Source: Corallococcus sp. NCRR
Lineage (GTDB): Bacteria; Myxococcota; Myxococcia; Myxococcales; Myxococcaceae
DNA: 64,000 nt
Direction of reading: 5' to 3'
Assembly: GCF_026965535.1 (NCBI RefSeq)
Contig: NZ_CP114039.1
Coordinates: 2,356,001 to 2,420,000 of the forward strand
Positions within the stretch are counted from its first letter, which is position 1. Every line of letters begins with the position of its first letter. Made by a program: the position numbers and the translations under genes. Below the pieces are notes generated by a model, which worked only from the letters and a program-made list of their open reading frames with translations, was not told where the DNA came from and did not search any database. Shown piece by piece: positions 38,361 through 48,036 of this stretch.

Positions 38361-39425
38361 ATGTCCGTGCGTTCCCGCGTGTCCGCGCTCCTGCTCGCCT
38401 CCTCCCTGGCCGCGTGTTCCGGCGGCAAGACGCGCGAGGACGCGCTGCTGTTCCGGTTGACGGATCCGGTGGGGGACGACCACGGCGACGGCGAGCTGCT
38501 GTATCCGCGCCGGGCGGACCTGGGGCGCGGGGACCTGGACGTGGTGTCGGTGGCCGCGTTCGCGGAGGGAGCGGCGACGCGGTTCGAGGTGACGTTCGCG
38601 CACCCCATCGCGAGGCCCTCGCGCGCGCAGGCGGTGGACCTGGAGGGGGCGACGGTCGCGGAGCGGGCCCGGCACGGCTTCTACACATTCAACGTGGACC
38701 TGTACGTGGACCAGGACCGGGTGCCCGGCTCCGGGCGCACGGACACGCTGCCGGGGCGCGGGCTCACGTTGGCGGCGGACTCGGGGTGGGAGAAGGCGGT
38801 GGTGCTGACGCCGCGTCCCTATGAGGCGCGCGAGGCATTGCGCAAGGCCTGGCGGCAGGCGGCGCTGGAGGCCTACGAGAAGAAGTCCGGGGGGATTGGC
38901 GGCAAGGTGGAGGCGGAGCTCAACGCGGCCACGGAGCAGGAGCTGGAGGCGCGGGTGTTCTTCCCCACCGTCATCCAGGTGAGCGGTCGCACGGTGGTGT
39001 TCCAGGTGCCGGACCGCTTCCTGGGCGGACACGCGAGCGCGGACTGGGGCTACGGCGTGGCGGTGACGGGCGCGACCATCGACCGGCGCGTGGCGCTGGG
39101 CGGGATGTTCGGTGGGGACACGAACGCGAACCCGCGGCTGATGGCGATGGGCATCGTGCCCGGGGAGCCGCCGTCCGCCGACCGCTTCGGCGGTGGGCGG
39201 AAGGGAGACCCGTCACAGTCGCCGGTGGTGGACCTGCTGGTGGCGCCGGGGACGACGCAGGAGGAGGTGCTGGGGGCCTCGAAGCCGGCGTGGAGCGCGG
39301 TGGTGCCGTCTGGGAAGGCCGTGACTGCTCCGGTGGAGGACGCCGGTGTGCCCGCGGACGCGCCGGATGCGGGGGCTGTGATGGAGGACGCCGGAGTCGT
39401 GGGTCCCGTGCCGCCCGCCCCGTGA
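38361..39425 (+). CDS. Glucodextranase/DOMON-like lipoprotein
   Basis: 354 residues from ATG 38361 (GAGGTG about nine bases upstream; ATG 38346 is possible). Lipobox LAAC follows a short signal (Cys about residue 19). The mature start LFRLTDPVGDDHGDGELLYPRRADLGRGDLDVVSV matches the DOMON-like domain of the protein at 34887, and WGYGVAVTG corresponds to its WGYQVVMQS. It ends in an Ala/Asp/Val-rich linker. Surface or periplasmic binding of alpha-glucans is likely. Being a lipoprotein it may sit with the barrel in the outer membrane. Confidence 0.78.
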   Translation: MSVRSRVSALLLASSLAACSGGKTREDALLFRLTDPVGDDHGDGELLYPRRADLGRGDLDVVSVAAFAEGAATRFEVTFAHPIARPSRAQAVDLEGATVAERARHGFYTFNVDLYVDQDRVPGSGRTDTLPGRGLTLAADSGWEKAVVLTPRPYEAREALRKAWRQAALEAYEKKSGGIGGKVEAELNAATEQELEARVFFPTVIQVSGRTVVFQVPDRFLGGHASADWGYGVAVTGATIDRRVALGGMFGGDTNANPRLMAMGIVPGEPPSADRFGGGRKGDPSQSPVVDLLVAPGTTQEEVLGASKPAWSAVVPSGKAVTAPVEDAGVPADAPDAGAVMEDAGVVGPVPPAP

Positions 39426-39506
39426 CGGTTGGTTCCCGCGCTGTGCGCGGGAGGTCCTGGTCGCGGTGAGTCCGCGCGGCCGAGGATGGATGCCTTGGAG
39501 GCATCC

Positions 39507-40868
39507 ATGTCTTCGTGCCGGAGCTGGGCGGTCGCGGTGCTGCTGTTGCTGCTGAGCACGGGATGTTCAGCGACGCGTGGCGTCCGGCTGAAGACGGGGC
39601 CGGGGGCGCCTGTCGTCCATGTGCCTCGGGCGGAGGTCGAGCCCGTGGAACTGGACGGCGATGCGTTCACGGACGCGGTGCGGACGCTGGCGGAGGATGC
39701 GCCGGTGTCCCCGCGTCCTCGTGAGGATGTGTATCGGCGGTTCGCGGGGACGTTCTCCTCGAAGGCTTATGCCCATGTTCGTGGACGCCTGGGGCTGGTC
39801 TCCGTGGAGGAGCCTTCCCGGGCTCGGTTGCTGGTCGATGATCCGGACCGGGAGCTGGCGAGCGCTTATGGGCGGTGGTGCCAGCGCAAGCAGACGCCAG
39901 GGGACTGTCTTCAATTGCTGGAGGCGGGTTCCTCGCTGGATGAGGAGGGGCGGCGTTCGCTGGCGTTCGCCATCGCGCTGGATTCGGTCTGGGAGGAGAC
40001 AGCGGAAGCGCTGGTGGGGATGACGGACCAGAGGGCGGTGCTCGCCACCCTCGTCGCGACGGGCACGGTGTACCTGTCGCTCTGGTTGCTGCCCGAGCCC
40101 GTGTCGAAGGGCATCGCTGCGACGATGACGGTGGTGCTCATCGCCTACCTGGGCATCGACACGGTGTGGAACCTCATCCAGGGATGGATTGAGTTGTCCG
40201 AACAGGCGCGAGTGGCCCGGACGTTCGATGAGCTTCGAGAAGTGGGGGAGGAGTACGGCGAGGTGATGGGGAAGAACGCGGCGCGGGCGTTCGTGATGTT
40301 GGCGTTGGCGGCGGTGGGCAGCACGGCGGAGACGTTCGCGGCGAAGGTCGCGACGCTCCCGGGTTCAGGGCATGCCTCGCTGGTGGCCGCGGAGGTAGGC
40401 GGCTTCAGGCTGGGCGCAGCGGCGCAGGTGGAGTCCGTGGCCGTGTCCTCCGAGGGCGTCGTCACGCTGGTACTGCCGCCGAACGCGGTGGCCATGTCCG
40501 CGCGGGATGAGAAGAGTCCCGTCGCGAGTGGCGCGGATGCGGAAGGGCATGAGCACCACATCGCATCCAACAAGTGGTGGAGTGCCACGAATCGCGGTGG
40601 CCCGTGGTCACCGCAGTTCCAGAAGATCTTCGACAAGGCGGGGATGTCGCTTGATGATCCCGCGAACAAGGTCCGTGTGCCGGGTCACAGAGGGCCGCAC
40701 CCAGAGGCGTACCACCAGTGGGTACTGAAATCCCTTTCCCGAGCAACCCGGCAGTGCCGCAGCATGGAGCAATGCAGGGCCCTGCTGACAAATGAGTTGA
40801 GAAGCCTTGCCCGTCAGATCACCGAAAAGGGGGGCATCATGAATCGGTGGGTGACTGGCCTTGAGTGA
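39507..40868 (+). CDS. SitA-type lipoprotein toxin with AHH-like nuclease C-terminus
   Basis: 453 residues from ATG 39507 (GGAGG six bases upstream). The lipoprotein signal has lipobox LSTGC (Cys20). It then reads SATRGVRLKTGPGAPVVHVPR ... VEPVELDGDAF, which I recognise as the N-terminal delivery region of the SitA5-like Myxococcus/Corallococcus polymorphic toxins that spread by TraA/TraB outer-membrane exchange. Two hydrophobic segments lie near residues 175-215. The C-terminal ~105 residues carry HEHHIASNK (348-356), a downstream Asn, GHRGPHP (393-399) and YHQWV (402-406), the conserved pattern of AHH/HNH-EndoVII nuclease toxins. The cognate immunity gene begins 21 bases downstream. Target (DNA or RNA) is unknown. 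The gene uses visibly more A/T-ending codons than the sugar genes, suggesting acquisition. Confidence 0.85.
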   Translation: MSSCRSWAVAVLLLLLSTGCSATRGVRLKTGPGAPVVHVPRAEVEPVELDGDAFTDAVRTLAEDAPVSPRPREDVYRRFAGTFSSKAYAHVRGRLGLVSVEEPSRARLLVDDPDRELASAYGRWCQRKQTPGDCLQLLEAGSSLDEEGRRSLAFAIALDSVWEETAEALVGMTDQRAVLATLVATGTVYLSLWLLPEPVSKGIAATMTVVLIAYLGIDTVWNLIQGWIELSEQARVARTFDELREVGEEYGEVMGKNAARAFVMLALAAVGSTAETFAAKVATLPGSGHASLVAAEVGGFRLGAAAQVESVAVSSEGVVTLVLPPNAVAMSARDEKSPVASGADAEGHEHHIASNKWWSATNRGGPWSPQFQKIFDKAGMSLDDPANKVRVPGHRGPHPEAYHQWVLKSLSRATRQCRSMEQCRALLTNELRSLARQITEKGGIMNRWVTGLE

Positions 40869-40889
40869 TGCGGGAAACCGGTGAGGACC

Positions 40890-42134
40890 ATGGAATACTT
40901 CGAGCTTCATGCGGATGTCGCTGAAGGGTTCTGGTGCCTGGGGCATCCGCTCGACATGCAGAGGCGCGAACTCGACGACCCCTGGCAGTTCTCGGTTGGA
41001 GAACCCGCGCACTTCAAGGACCCGATCCGGCTTCCGTTGGACCTGGAGGGGGAGCCCCGTGACTATTCACATGCGGCGTTTGGTACCCCGGTCGTCAACG
41101 CGAAGCTGGCGGCTTTATTTCGCGAGTTGGCTCCGAATGACATCGAGTTGATCCCCGTCGAGATCGACTCCCATGCAGGGCCGTACTTCATCCTCAATGC
41201 CATTCGCACCATTCCGTGCGTCGATATCGAGGCTTCGGAAGAGGTCCATTTCTGGACCGAAGAGGATGAGATTCCGGAGAAGGTGGGCACTCTCCGTTCC
41301 ATCTACGGCATGCGCATTGACCCGTCGAAGGTGGGCGATGCGAAGGTGTTCCGTCCCTCGGAGTGGGAGGTCTCCCTCATCATCTCCGAGCAGATCAAGG
41401 ACGCGATGGAGCGCGCGGGCCTCACGGGCGCGAAGTTCGAAGCGGTTACGGGGCCACCGACCTTTGACCCTGTGCGTCGCGCGGAGACGAAGCGGCGAGG
41501 CGAATTGTGGGACCAAGCCCGCTATGCCCGTAGAGCCGTGTGGCGTGGGCTCGGCACCATGTCCGACGATTTCTATATTCCCCCTGTCGTGGGCGGTCCA
41601 TGGCCTGGCGAACGGCAGTGGTGGACGGCCATGCGCCGTCCCGACGGCGGCATGCTCATCGTCACAGACGGCCTGTCCGACCCGTTCAACGACATCCTGG
41701 ACCGTCCCACCGCGGGCTTCGGGCTGGAGCTCGCCATCGAGACTCCGGAGCCGCTCGGGGAGGTGTGGAAGAGCTGGCCGGTGCACCTGCTCGAACGCGT
41801 CGCCTATGAGGTCGCCGAGTTCGAGAAGCTCCGCGTCTCCCTGGCCAATGGCACGCTGTCCATGGAGGTGGACGGCGTGGGTATGCCCGAAACCCTTGTC
41901 ACTCCCGAGGGCCGTGTGGCCGTGCTCATCGGCATGGAGACGGACTCGCTACCCGCTCGCTTCACGCTTCCCGGGGGCGAGGTCCGGCTGCTCACCGTGA
42001 AGGTGCTGATGCCCGCGGAGCTGAAGTGGCTGCTCCAGCAGGGCAGGGGGGCGGCGGCGGAGCTCCTCCGCCGCTTCAAGGCTGCGGGAGAGACGCACCT
42101 CTCCCGCTCGTGGCGTCAGCCTGTCGTCAGCTAG
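40890..42134 (+). CDS. Imm11 (DUF1629)-SUFU fusion immunity protein
   Basis: 414 residues, start ATG 40890 (GTG 40881 possible). Residues 1-188 match Imm11/DUF1629 (MEYFELHADVAEGFWCLG, LPLDLEGEPRDYSHAAFGTPVV, IPVEIDSHAGPYFILNAIR, VFRPSEWEVSLIISEQIKDAMERAGLTGAKF). Residues about 225-414 match the SUFU-like domain (WWTAMRRPDGGMLIVTDGLSDPF, GFGLELAIETPEP, SMEVDGVGMPETLVTPEGRVAVLIG, FTLPGGEVRLLTVKVLMPAEL), also a known immunity family in polymorphic toxin loci. Each normally occurs alone at about 190 residues. It directly follows the toxin gene, so it should neutralise it; the second domain may cover another toxin. Its stop codon shares CTAG with that of the convergent amylase gene. Confidence 0.82.
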   Translation: MEYFELHADVAEGFWCLGHPLDMQRRELDDPWQFSVGEPAHFKDPIRLPLDLEGEPRDYSHAAFGTPVVNAKLAALFRELAPNDIELIPVEIDSHAGPYFILNAIRTIPCVDIEASEEVHFWTEEDEIPEKVGTLRSIYGMRIDPSKVGDAKVFRPSEWEVSLIISEQIKDAMERAGLTGAKFEAVTGPPTFDPVRRAETKRRGELWDQARYARRAVWRGLGTMSDDFYIPPVVGGPWPGERQWWTAMRRPDGGMLIVTDGLSDPFNDILDRPTAGFGLELAIETPEPLGEVWKSWPVHLLERVAYEVAEFEKLRVSLANGTLSMEVDGVGMPETLVTPEGRVAVLIGMETDSLPARFTLPGGEVRLLTVKVLMPAELKWLLQQGRGAAAELLRRFKAAGETHLSRSWRQPVVS

Positions 42135-43795
42135 CGCAGCCGCCAGATGCCCGTGGCACGCGCCGGGATGCTGGCCTTCCATGCTCCCGTGCCACCCGTG
42201 AGCTGCGTCACCCCGGGGTCCAGGAACAGCGGCTCCGCCGTGGTGGCCTCCACGTCGAACGGCCCCACCGACTCCTGCGAGGTGGAGAAGTTGTGGACCA
42301 CCAGCACCTGCTCGTCGTCCAGCGTCCTCACGAACGCGAGCGTCCGTGACACTCCCGTCGTCGCCGTGAACAGCCGCAGGCCTCCGTTTCGCAGCGCCTC
42401 CGAATCCTGGCGCGCGTGGATGAGCGAGCGGTAGCGCGACAACAGCGACCCCGGGTTGCGCTGCTGCGCCTCCACGTTCGCCGTCTCCCTGCCGCTGGAG
42501 AACGCGTACCACGGCGAGCCCGTCGTGAAGCCCGCGCCGGCCGCGCCGCTCCAGGGCATCGGCGTGCGCTTGGACTCGTCGTTGTTGGCGTTGCCGTTCC
42601 CCAGGCCCACCTCTTCGCCGTAGTAGAGGAACGGCGCTCCCGGCAGCGTCAGCAGCACCGCCGCCGCCAGCCCCAGCTTGGCCCCGTCGTTGGCGAACTG
42701 CGTCGCCAGCCGCACCTGGTCGTGGTTGGTGAGGAAGGGCGCGTCCGCCACCCCGGCCGGATAGTTGTTCTTCATCTCCAGCAGCTTCGCCGCCACGCCC
42801 CCGCCGCTGCCCGCGTTGATGCCTTCAATCACCCGCGCGGACATGGGGAAGTTGAAGTTGAGCGGCAGCTCGTCCCCGCCCGGCACCGTCGCCGTGGAGC
42901 CGTAGTACTTCGCCACCGACGGCGTCTCGCTCCAGTTCTCACCCACCAGCACCGCGTCCGGCTTCACCGAACGCACGTGCGCGGCGAACTCCTTCCAGAA
43001 GGCGTGCGTCTCCGGCGTGTCCGCCTGCCCCGCGCCGCCGCCCGTCTCGATGAGGTAGCGCGCGGCGTCCAGCCGGAAGCCGTCCACGCCGCGCTGGAGC
43101 CACAGCGTCGCCAGGCGCTTCACCTCTTCGCGCACCGCGGGCGTCTGGAGGTTCAGGTCCGGCATGCCGCCCCAGAAGGCGCCGTAGTACCAGCCCGTGT
43201 CCCGCTGATGCCACGTGCCGGTCTGCGAGTAGAGGTCCCAGGGCTGCTTCCAGCCGGGATCGCTCGCGCGCCACTGGTACCAGTCCCGCTTCGACGACTG
43301 CGCCGAGGACGCCGAGTCCACGAACCACGGATGCGAGGAGCTGGTGTGGTTGATGACGAAGTCCAGGATGACGCGCATGCCCCGGCGGTGCGCTTCGTCA
43401 CACAACCGTTGCAGGTCCTCCAGCGAGCCGTACGCCGACTGGATGCGCTCGTAATCCGTCACGTCGTAGCCGTGGTAGCTGGGCGACGCGAACACCGGCA
43501 TCAGCCACAGCGCGTCCACGCCCAGGTCGTCCGTCGTCGCCGGGTCTCCGTCGTTCAGGTAGTCCAGCCGCGAGATGAGCCCCGGCAGGTCTCCCACGCC
43601 GTCGCCGTTGGAGTCCTGGAAGCTGCGGACGAACACCTCGTAGAACACCGCGCCCCGGTACCACGCGTCTCCCGCGGGCGCGGCGAGCGTGATGCTTCCA
43701 GGCGCGGCTGGAGCCGGAGCGGGCGGGGGCGAGGAACCGGCGCAGGCCGACAGCAGGGCCGCGCCACAGAGGGAGAGTCCGCGGAGGGGGCGCAT
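42131..43795 (-). CDS. GH13 alpha-amylase family lipoprotein
   Basis: 554 residues from ATG 43795 (GAGGAAGAGG upstream). Lipobox LLSAC (Cys about 18) is followed by a Pro/Ala linker. The GH13 barrel reads [36 protein letters not shown] (region I), [14 protein letters not shown] (nucleophile Asp), VLVGENW (acid Glu) and [12 protein letters not shown] (transition-state Asp). The [10 protein letters not shown] calcium-binding loop and the overall pattern resemble oligo-1,6-glucosidase/alpha-glucosidase-type GH13 members (subfamily 23/31/36 kind). It belongs functionally to the glucan locus but is separated from it by the toxin cassette and lies on the other strand. Confidence 0.93.
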   Translation of the reverse strand: MRPLRGLSLCGAALLSACAGSSPPPAPAPAAPGSITLAAPAGDAWYRGAVFYEVFVRSFQDSNGDGVGDLPGLISRLDYLNDGDPATTDDLGVDALWLMPVFASPSYHGYDVTDYERIQSAYGSLEDLQRLCDEAHRRGMRVILDFVINHTSSSHPWFVDSASSAQSSKRDWYQWRASDPGWKQPWDLYSQTGTWHQRDTGWYYGAFWGGMPDLNLQTPAVREEVKRLATLWLQRGVDGFRLDAARYLIETGGGAGQADTPETHAFWKEFAAHVRSVKPDAVLVGENWSETPSVAKYYGSTATVPGGDELPLNFNFPMSARVIEGINAGSGGGVAAKLLEMKNNYPAGVADAPFLTNHDQVRLATQFANDGAKLGLAAAVLLTLPGAPFLYYGEEVGLGNGNANNDESKRTPMPWSGAAGAGFTTGSPWYAFSSGRETANVEAQQRNPGSLLSRYRSLIHARQDSEALRNGGLRLFTATTGVSRTLAFVRTLDDEQVLVVHNFSTSQESVGPFDVEATTAEPLFLDPGVTQLTGGTGAWKASIPARATGIWRLR

Positions 43796-43885
43796 GGCCT
43801 CTTCCTCTAACAGCGAACGTTCCACGCGGGCCAGCGCGCCCCCCGGATGAAGCGCGCTCACCCGGACGGTAGGCTTGTGGCCAAC

Positions 43886-45172
43886 ATGTCTCACCCCTCG
43901 CGCCGCCTCCATTCCCTGCATATCCGGCAGGGGCACCCGGACTTCCTCGACCTTCCGTGGGAGCTGCCGCTGGAGGCGTGGACGGAGCGTTCACCGCGCG
44001 TGGTGGAGGTGCCGCGCGGTCTGTCCCGGCACGTGGTGGTGTTCGTCTCCTACGGCGCCACCATCTACGCCTTCAAGGAGACGCCCGCGCGCGTGGCGCA
44101 GCGCGAGTACGACCTGTTGCGCGGCCTGGAGGACCGCCGGCTGCCGTCGGTGTGTCCCGTGGGGCTGGCGGTCCAGACGGAAGAGGGATTGGACGCCGCA
44201 CCCGGGGACAGGCCAGGGCTGCTCATCACCCAATACCTTGCATCGTCGCTGCCGTATCGCGCGCTGTTCATGCATCAGGGATTGGAGCGTTACCGGTCGC
44301 GGCTGTTGGACGCGATGGCGGGCCTGCTCGTGCGGCTGCACCTGGGCGGCTTCTTCTGGGGCGACTGCTCGCTGTCCAACGTGCTCTTCCGCCGCGACGC
44401 GGGCGAGTTGCAGGCGTACGCCGTGGACGCGGAGACGTCCGAGTTGCATGAGCAGCTCTCCGCCGGGCAGCGGGAGATGGACCTTCAAATCATGGAGGAG
44501 AACGTCGCGGGCGGCCTGGCGGACCTGGCCGCTCGCGTGGAGCTGGCGGAGGAGCTGCCGCGGGAGCTGGAGGCCTGGCAGGAGACGGCCGCGAGCATCC
44601 GCCAGCGCTACGAGCGGCTGTGGGCCGAAATCAACCGCGAGCTCATCCTCCAACCGCATGAGAGCTACAGAATCCACGAGCGGATCCGCACGCTCAACGA
44701 CCTGGGCTTCTCCGTGGGCGAGGTGGAGCTGCTGGCGAGCGGGCAGGGCAGCCAGCTGCGCATGCGCACCATCGTCACCGACCGCGAGTACCACCGGCAC
44801 CAGCTGCACTCGCTCACCGGCATCGTCGCGGAGGAGCGCCAGGCGAGCCTGCTGCTCAACGAGATGCAGGAGATGAAGGCCACGCTCACGCGCAAGCTGG
44901 ACCGCAGCGTGCCCCTGAGCGTGACCGCGTTCCGCTGGCTGGACGAGCGCTACCACCCCACTCTGTCACGTCTGCAGAAGGAGCTGGGCCGCGCGGCGGA
45001 CACCGCGGAGCTCTACTGCCAGGTGCTGGAGCACAAGTGGTTCCTGTCCGAGCGCGCGAAGCGCGATGTGGGCCTGGACGCCGCCGTGCAGGACTACGTG
45101 ACGCTCACCCTCAAGCAGCCCGGCATCGCGCCGCTGCTCGAGGCCGCGGCGCGGGACCCCAAGGCGCTGTAA
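43886..45172 (+). CDS. DUF4032 protein-kinase-like protein
   Basis: 428 residues from ATG 43886. The kinase-like N-terminal half has [23 protein letters not shown] (Lys and Glu pair), [14 protein letters not shown] as the catalytic loop with Asp and Asn, and [10 protein letters not shown] as the DFG-equivalent metal loop, the pattern of lipopolysaccharide-kinase/Rio-like folds. The C-terminal DUF4032 portion (about residues 205-420) is helical, starting with [20 protein letters not shown] and ending near [14 protein letters not shown]. Substrate and pathway are unknown. It diverges from the amylase gene. Confidence 0.82.
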   Translation: MSHPSRRLHSLHIRQGHPDFLDLPWELPLEAWTERSPRVVEVPRGLSRHVVVFVSYGATIYAFKETPARVAQREYDLLRGLEDRRLPSVCPVGLAVQTEEGLDAAPGDRPGLLITQYLASSLPYRALFMHQGLERYRSRLLDAMAGLLVRLHLGGFFWGDCSLSNVLFRRDAGELQAYAVDAETSELHEQLSAGQREMDLQIMEENVAGGLADLAARVELAEELPRELEAWQETAASIRQRYERLWAEINRELILQPHESYRIHERIRTLNDLGFSVGEVELLASGQGSQLRMRTIVTDREYHRHQLHSLTGIVAEERQASLLLNEMQEMKATLTRKLDRSVPLSVTAFRWLDERYHPTLSRLQKELGRAADTAELYCQVLEHKWFLSERAKRDVGLDAAVQDYVTLTLKQPGIAPLLEAAARDPKAL

Positions 45173-45333
45173 CCCCGCGCGCCACAGGACGGCCCGGGGC
45201 TGTGACAGCCAATGCCACACATGGGATGGGGCAGCCCGGGCTCCCGCACGGAGAGTCATTGGCATAACCGGTGAATGCAGGCGCTGGCCGTCTTCCTGGG
45301 ATTTTCCCTTGGAACCCATCAGGAGCCCCCACC

Positions 45334-46164
45334 ATGCGTCTGTTCCGCCGACTTGCCCACTCCAGCCTCGCCACGCTGTTCGTGATGGCCCTTCCGCTCG
45401 CGCAGGCGCAGGCGCAGGACTGTGTCCAGTTCTCCGGGATGAAGCACTGCGCGGTAGGGGACGCGAAGCTGGTGGTGGATGGCAAGGAACTGCTCGTCCA
45501 GTCCGCTGACACGTCCGGCAAGGACGGCGTGGCCGTGGACACCGCGCAGGCCAAGAACTGGAGCGCGGGGCTGGCCCACGAGCCCTCCGGCGAGGCCCGG
45601 GAGACGACCGTCAAGACGGTCATCTCGGACGGCAAGGTGGTCGCCGCCTCCGTCGTCACGGACACGTCTGAAGGGCAGGAGTTCACGGCGAGCTTCGTGG
45701 ACGCGAACGGCAAGCCGGCCACCTACTCGGCGATGGTGTTCCGCGACGGCCAGCTCGTGGCCTCCGTGAGCGGACTTCCCAGCGGCTCCGTGGGGGCCAG
45801 GTCCATCGCGGGGTTCGGCAAGAAGTCCTGCACCACCCTGACCTACAAGGCGTGCATGAAGCTGTGTCTGGGCGGTCCCATCGAATGCGCCTACTGCAAG
45901 GTCCCGTGCATCGGCAGCGTGAACCAGGAGGAGTGGGTGCTCAGCAACGGCAAGTATCCCCACATCGACTTCTCGTTCCAGTCGCCCTTCGGCGCCTTCT
46001 CCGTGGGGGACGTCGCCAAGGCGGCTCCGCAGATCGTCGTGGGGGATCAGCTGGTGCTCGTCTCCGACGCGCCGAGCGAGGGCGCCCAGGGCATCGACCA
46101 GGTGCTCGTGCAGAGCACGGCGAAGGCGGTGTCGCTCTCCAACGAGAGCGTGTCTCCCCGGTAG
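45334..46164 (+). CDS. Secreted Cys-containing protein of unknown function
   Basis: 276 residues from ATG 45334 (AGGAG eight bases upstream). Signal peptide LPLAQAQAQD. The mature N-terminal half is beta-rich and repeats D-G-K turns (VVDGKELLVQ, ISDGKVVAAS, FRDGQLVAS), and the middle carries six close cysteines in KKSCTTLTYKACMKLCLGG and ECAYCKVPC. I do not recognise the family; the pattern suits a small disulfide-bonded exported protein. The final 90 residues look like an independent beta domain. Confidence 0.6.
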   Translation: MRLFRRLAHSSLATLFVMALPLAQAQAQDCVQFSGMKHCAVGDAKLVVDGKELLVQSADTSGKDGVAVDTAQAKNWSAGLAHEPSGEARETTVKTVISDGKVVAASVVTDTSEGQEFTASFVDANGKPATYSAMVFRDGQLVASVSGLPSGSVGARSIAGFGKKSCTTLTYKACMKLCLGGPIECAYCKVPCIGSVNQEEWVLSNGKYPHIDFSFQSPFGAFSVGDVAKAAPQIVVGDQLVLVSDAPSEGAQGIDQVLVQSTAKAVSLSNESVSPR

Positions 46165-46176
46165 TCCCCCGTCCGT

Positions 46177-46200
46177 CCTCCCGCCACGAACGGCGGGAGG
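46177..46200. terminator. Hairpin between convergent 45334 and 46204 genes
   Basis: CCTCCCGCC (46177-46185) and GGCGGGAGG (46192-46200) form a nine-base stem between the two stop codons. Confidence 0.65.
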
Positions 46201-46203
46201 GCG

Positions 46204-48036
46204 TCAGCGGCAGACGCGGATGGGCGGCTCGATGAGGAACGGCTCGGTGGCGTTCGGGTCGTCCGGGTCGAACGCGGGCGACATGGGGCCCGCGCCGGTG
46301 GGCTTCCACTTGCGCGGCACGCGCTCGATGCCCACAGGGTAGATGGTCAGCGCCCCGTCCTTCCCGATGCGCATGCGCAGGAAGTTCTTCCAGTCCGGCA
46401 GCGCGAGCGACCCGAAGGCCTCGTTGGAGTGCGCGCCGAAGAAGTTCACGCTCATCCAGAGGTACAGGCCCGTGATGAACGGGCCCACGAGGAAGCCGCC
46501 CACGAAGGTGAACGTGCAGGAGAAGAAGAACTTGCCCGCCAGGTGCAGCCAGCCGTCCGCGCAGTGCGCGCCATCCGGTGACAGCACCGGACACACGCCC
46601 AGCTTGCTCACCGTGAAGTAGGTCGCGCCCCAGGCGACGAAGAACGCCGCCACGATGTGCGCCACGCCGTGCAGGCTGCCCAACAGCGCGCGCCACCTCC
46701 CCAGCGCCGCGTCCGCCAGCCCGGCGAGTCCTCCCACCGTCACCATGCCGAGGATGAGCGTCCAGGGCCGGTTGACCATGCTGTTGGCCACCGCCGTCAC
46801 CACCTCCGGCAGGCGGGAGAGGCCCAGCGAGCCCACCTCCGCGTAGGCCGCCAGCGCGAGCAGCAGGTACCACAGGCCGGTGATGAGCCCGAACAGCGGG
46901 CTGTGGCGGATGAGGAAGAGGTTCTTGCGCGCGAGCTTCCGCGACGTGGACTCGTCCGGGAAGCTCTTGCGCAGCGTGGAGCCGTCGCGCAGCACGGGCG
47001 CCGCGGGCGCGTGCGTGGGGTGCATGAAGGCGCCGCCTCCGCCCGCGGTGATGCGGTGCTGGCCGGTGTCGTCCTCGTGCCGGCGGTAGTGGTGCAGGTC
47101 GCCCGCGAGGAACACGGCGATGCGCCGCCCGAGCACCTTCTCCTCCAGGTACTCCAGGTTGTTCTCCAGGTAGCTGCCCTTGTGGCGCCGCGCCGCCGCG
47201 GCCAGCACCCACGCCGGCTCCGCGTTGCAGAGGATGACGCGGTCGTCCGGGCCCATCTGCTCCGCGACCTGGCGGAAGTACTCCACCTGGGGCACGTCGA
47301 TGTCGCTGTTGAGCTGCACGTCCGTGCCGATGAGCCACCAGTTCTTCGGCAGCTTCAGCGCGAAGTAGCTGCGGCTCTGCCGCGTGCGGCGCCCGGCCAG
47401 CCAGCGCTGCGCGCAGAACAGCCGCATGAAGGCGGACAGGCCGTCGTACCAGTCATGGTTGCCCGGGATGACGAACAGGTCCGGGTGGGGCGCCTGCGAG
47501 CGGCGCATGGCGGCCTCGTAGGGCTGCACCGTGCGCTCCTCGTACGTCTCACGGCTGGCTCCCGGGTAGACCTCGTCGCCGCCGAACACCAGCACGCGGC
47601 CTCGCGGCGTGACGTGCGCGGTCTTCCCGTCCTCCTCCGGCAGCCGCAGCTCCGGCAGCGCCAGCAGGCGCGCCACCGCGTAGGTGGAGTCCCAGCCGTC
47701 ACCGATGTCGGAGACGTAGTCGAGCCAGAAGTCGCCGTCCGCGCCGGACTCCTCCGAATAGTCGAAGTAGGGCTGCTGCGGACGCACCACCGCTTCGATG
47801 AGCCGGTGGTCCGCTCGCGCGCCGAACACCGTGGCCACCACCGCGTCCAGGCCCGTGCGCAGCACCTGCCCGGGATGCAGCCAGCGCACCATGTCCGCGT
47901 GCTTCTGGGGCCGGGTGGCGGTGGCGGTGCCGCGCTCGCGCACCAGGTGCGGCGCGGGCGCGGGGCCCTGCTCTTCCCAGGGCGCGGGGGTGTCGTAGCG
48001 GCGGTCCTCTTCGGGCCGCGTGGGCTCACCGGCCAT
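46204..48036 (-). CDS. Membrane metallophosphoesterase
   Basis: 610 residues. The first 370 carry the calcineurin-like phosphoesterase pattern: DIGDGW (early metal Asp), VFGGDEVYPGA (GD), IPGNHDWYDG (GNHD), and FLAGDLHHYRRH (GDxHxH), so the dinuclear metal site looks complete. The first metal motif (usually DxH) reads DIGD, slightly unusual. Residues about 385-560 form several membrane helices (FGLITGLWYLLLALAAYAEVG, WTLILGMVTVGGLAGLADAAL, FFSCTFTFVGGFLVGPFITGLY), so the enzyme is anchored, probably with its head in the cytoplasm. Substrate unknown. It diverges from the thioesterase gene. Confidence 0.85.
   Translation of the reverse strand: MAGEPTRPEEDRRYDTPAPWEEQGPAPAPHLVRERGTATATRPQKHADMVRWLHPGQVLRTGLDAVVATVFGARADHRLIEAVVRPQQPYFDYSEESGADGDFWLDYVSDIGDGWDSTYAVARLLALPELRLPEEDGKTAHVTPRGRVLVFGGDEVYPGASRETYEERTVQPYEAAMRRSQAPHPDLFVIPGNHDWYDGLSAFMRLFCAQRWLAGRRTRQSRSYFALKLPKNWWLIGTDVQLNSDIDVPQVEYFRQVAEQMGPDDRVILCNAEPAWVLAAAARRHKGSYLENNLEYLEEKVLGRRIAVFLAGDLHHYRRHEDDTGQHRITAGGGGAFMHPTHAPAAPVLRDGSTLRKSFPDESTSRKLARKNLFLIRHSPLFGLITGLWYLLLALAAYAEVGSLGLSRLPEVVTAVANSMVNRPWTLILGMVTVGGLAGLADAALGRWRALLGSLHGVAHIVAAFFVAWGATYFTVSKLGVCPVLSPDGAHCADGWLHLAGKFFFSCTFTFVGGFLVGPFITGLYLWMSVNFFGAHSNEAFGSLALPDWKNFLRMRIGKDGALTIYPVGIERVPRKWKPTGAGPMSPAFDPDDPNATEPFLIEPPIRVCR

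Noticed and set aside
42416-43810. Plus-strand open frame opposite the GH13 amylase gene
   Set aside because: Composition typical of antisense in high-GC DNA; the minus strand has the GH13 catalytic motifs.
45240-45285. A sigma-54 promoter upstream of the 45334 gene (TTGGCATAACCGGTGAATGC)
   Set aside because: The GG and GC dinucleotides are not at the required -24/-12 spacing.
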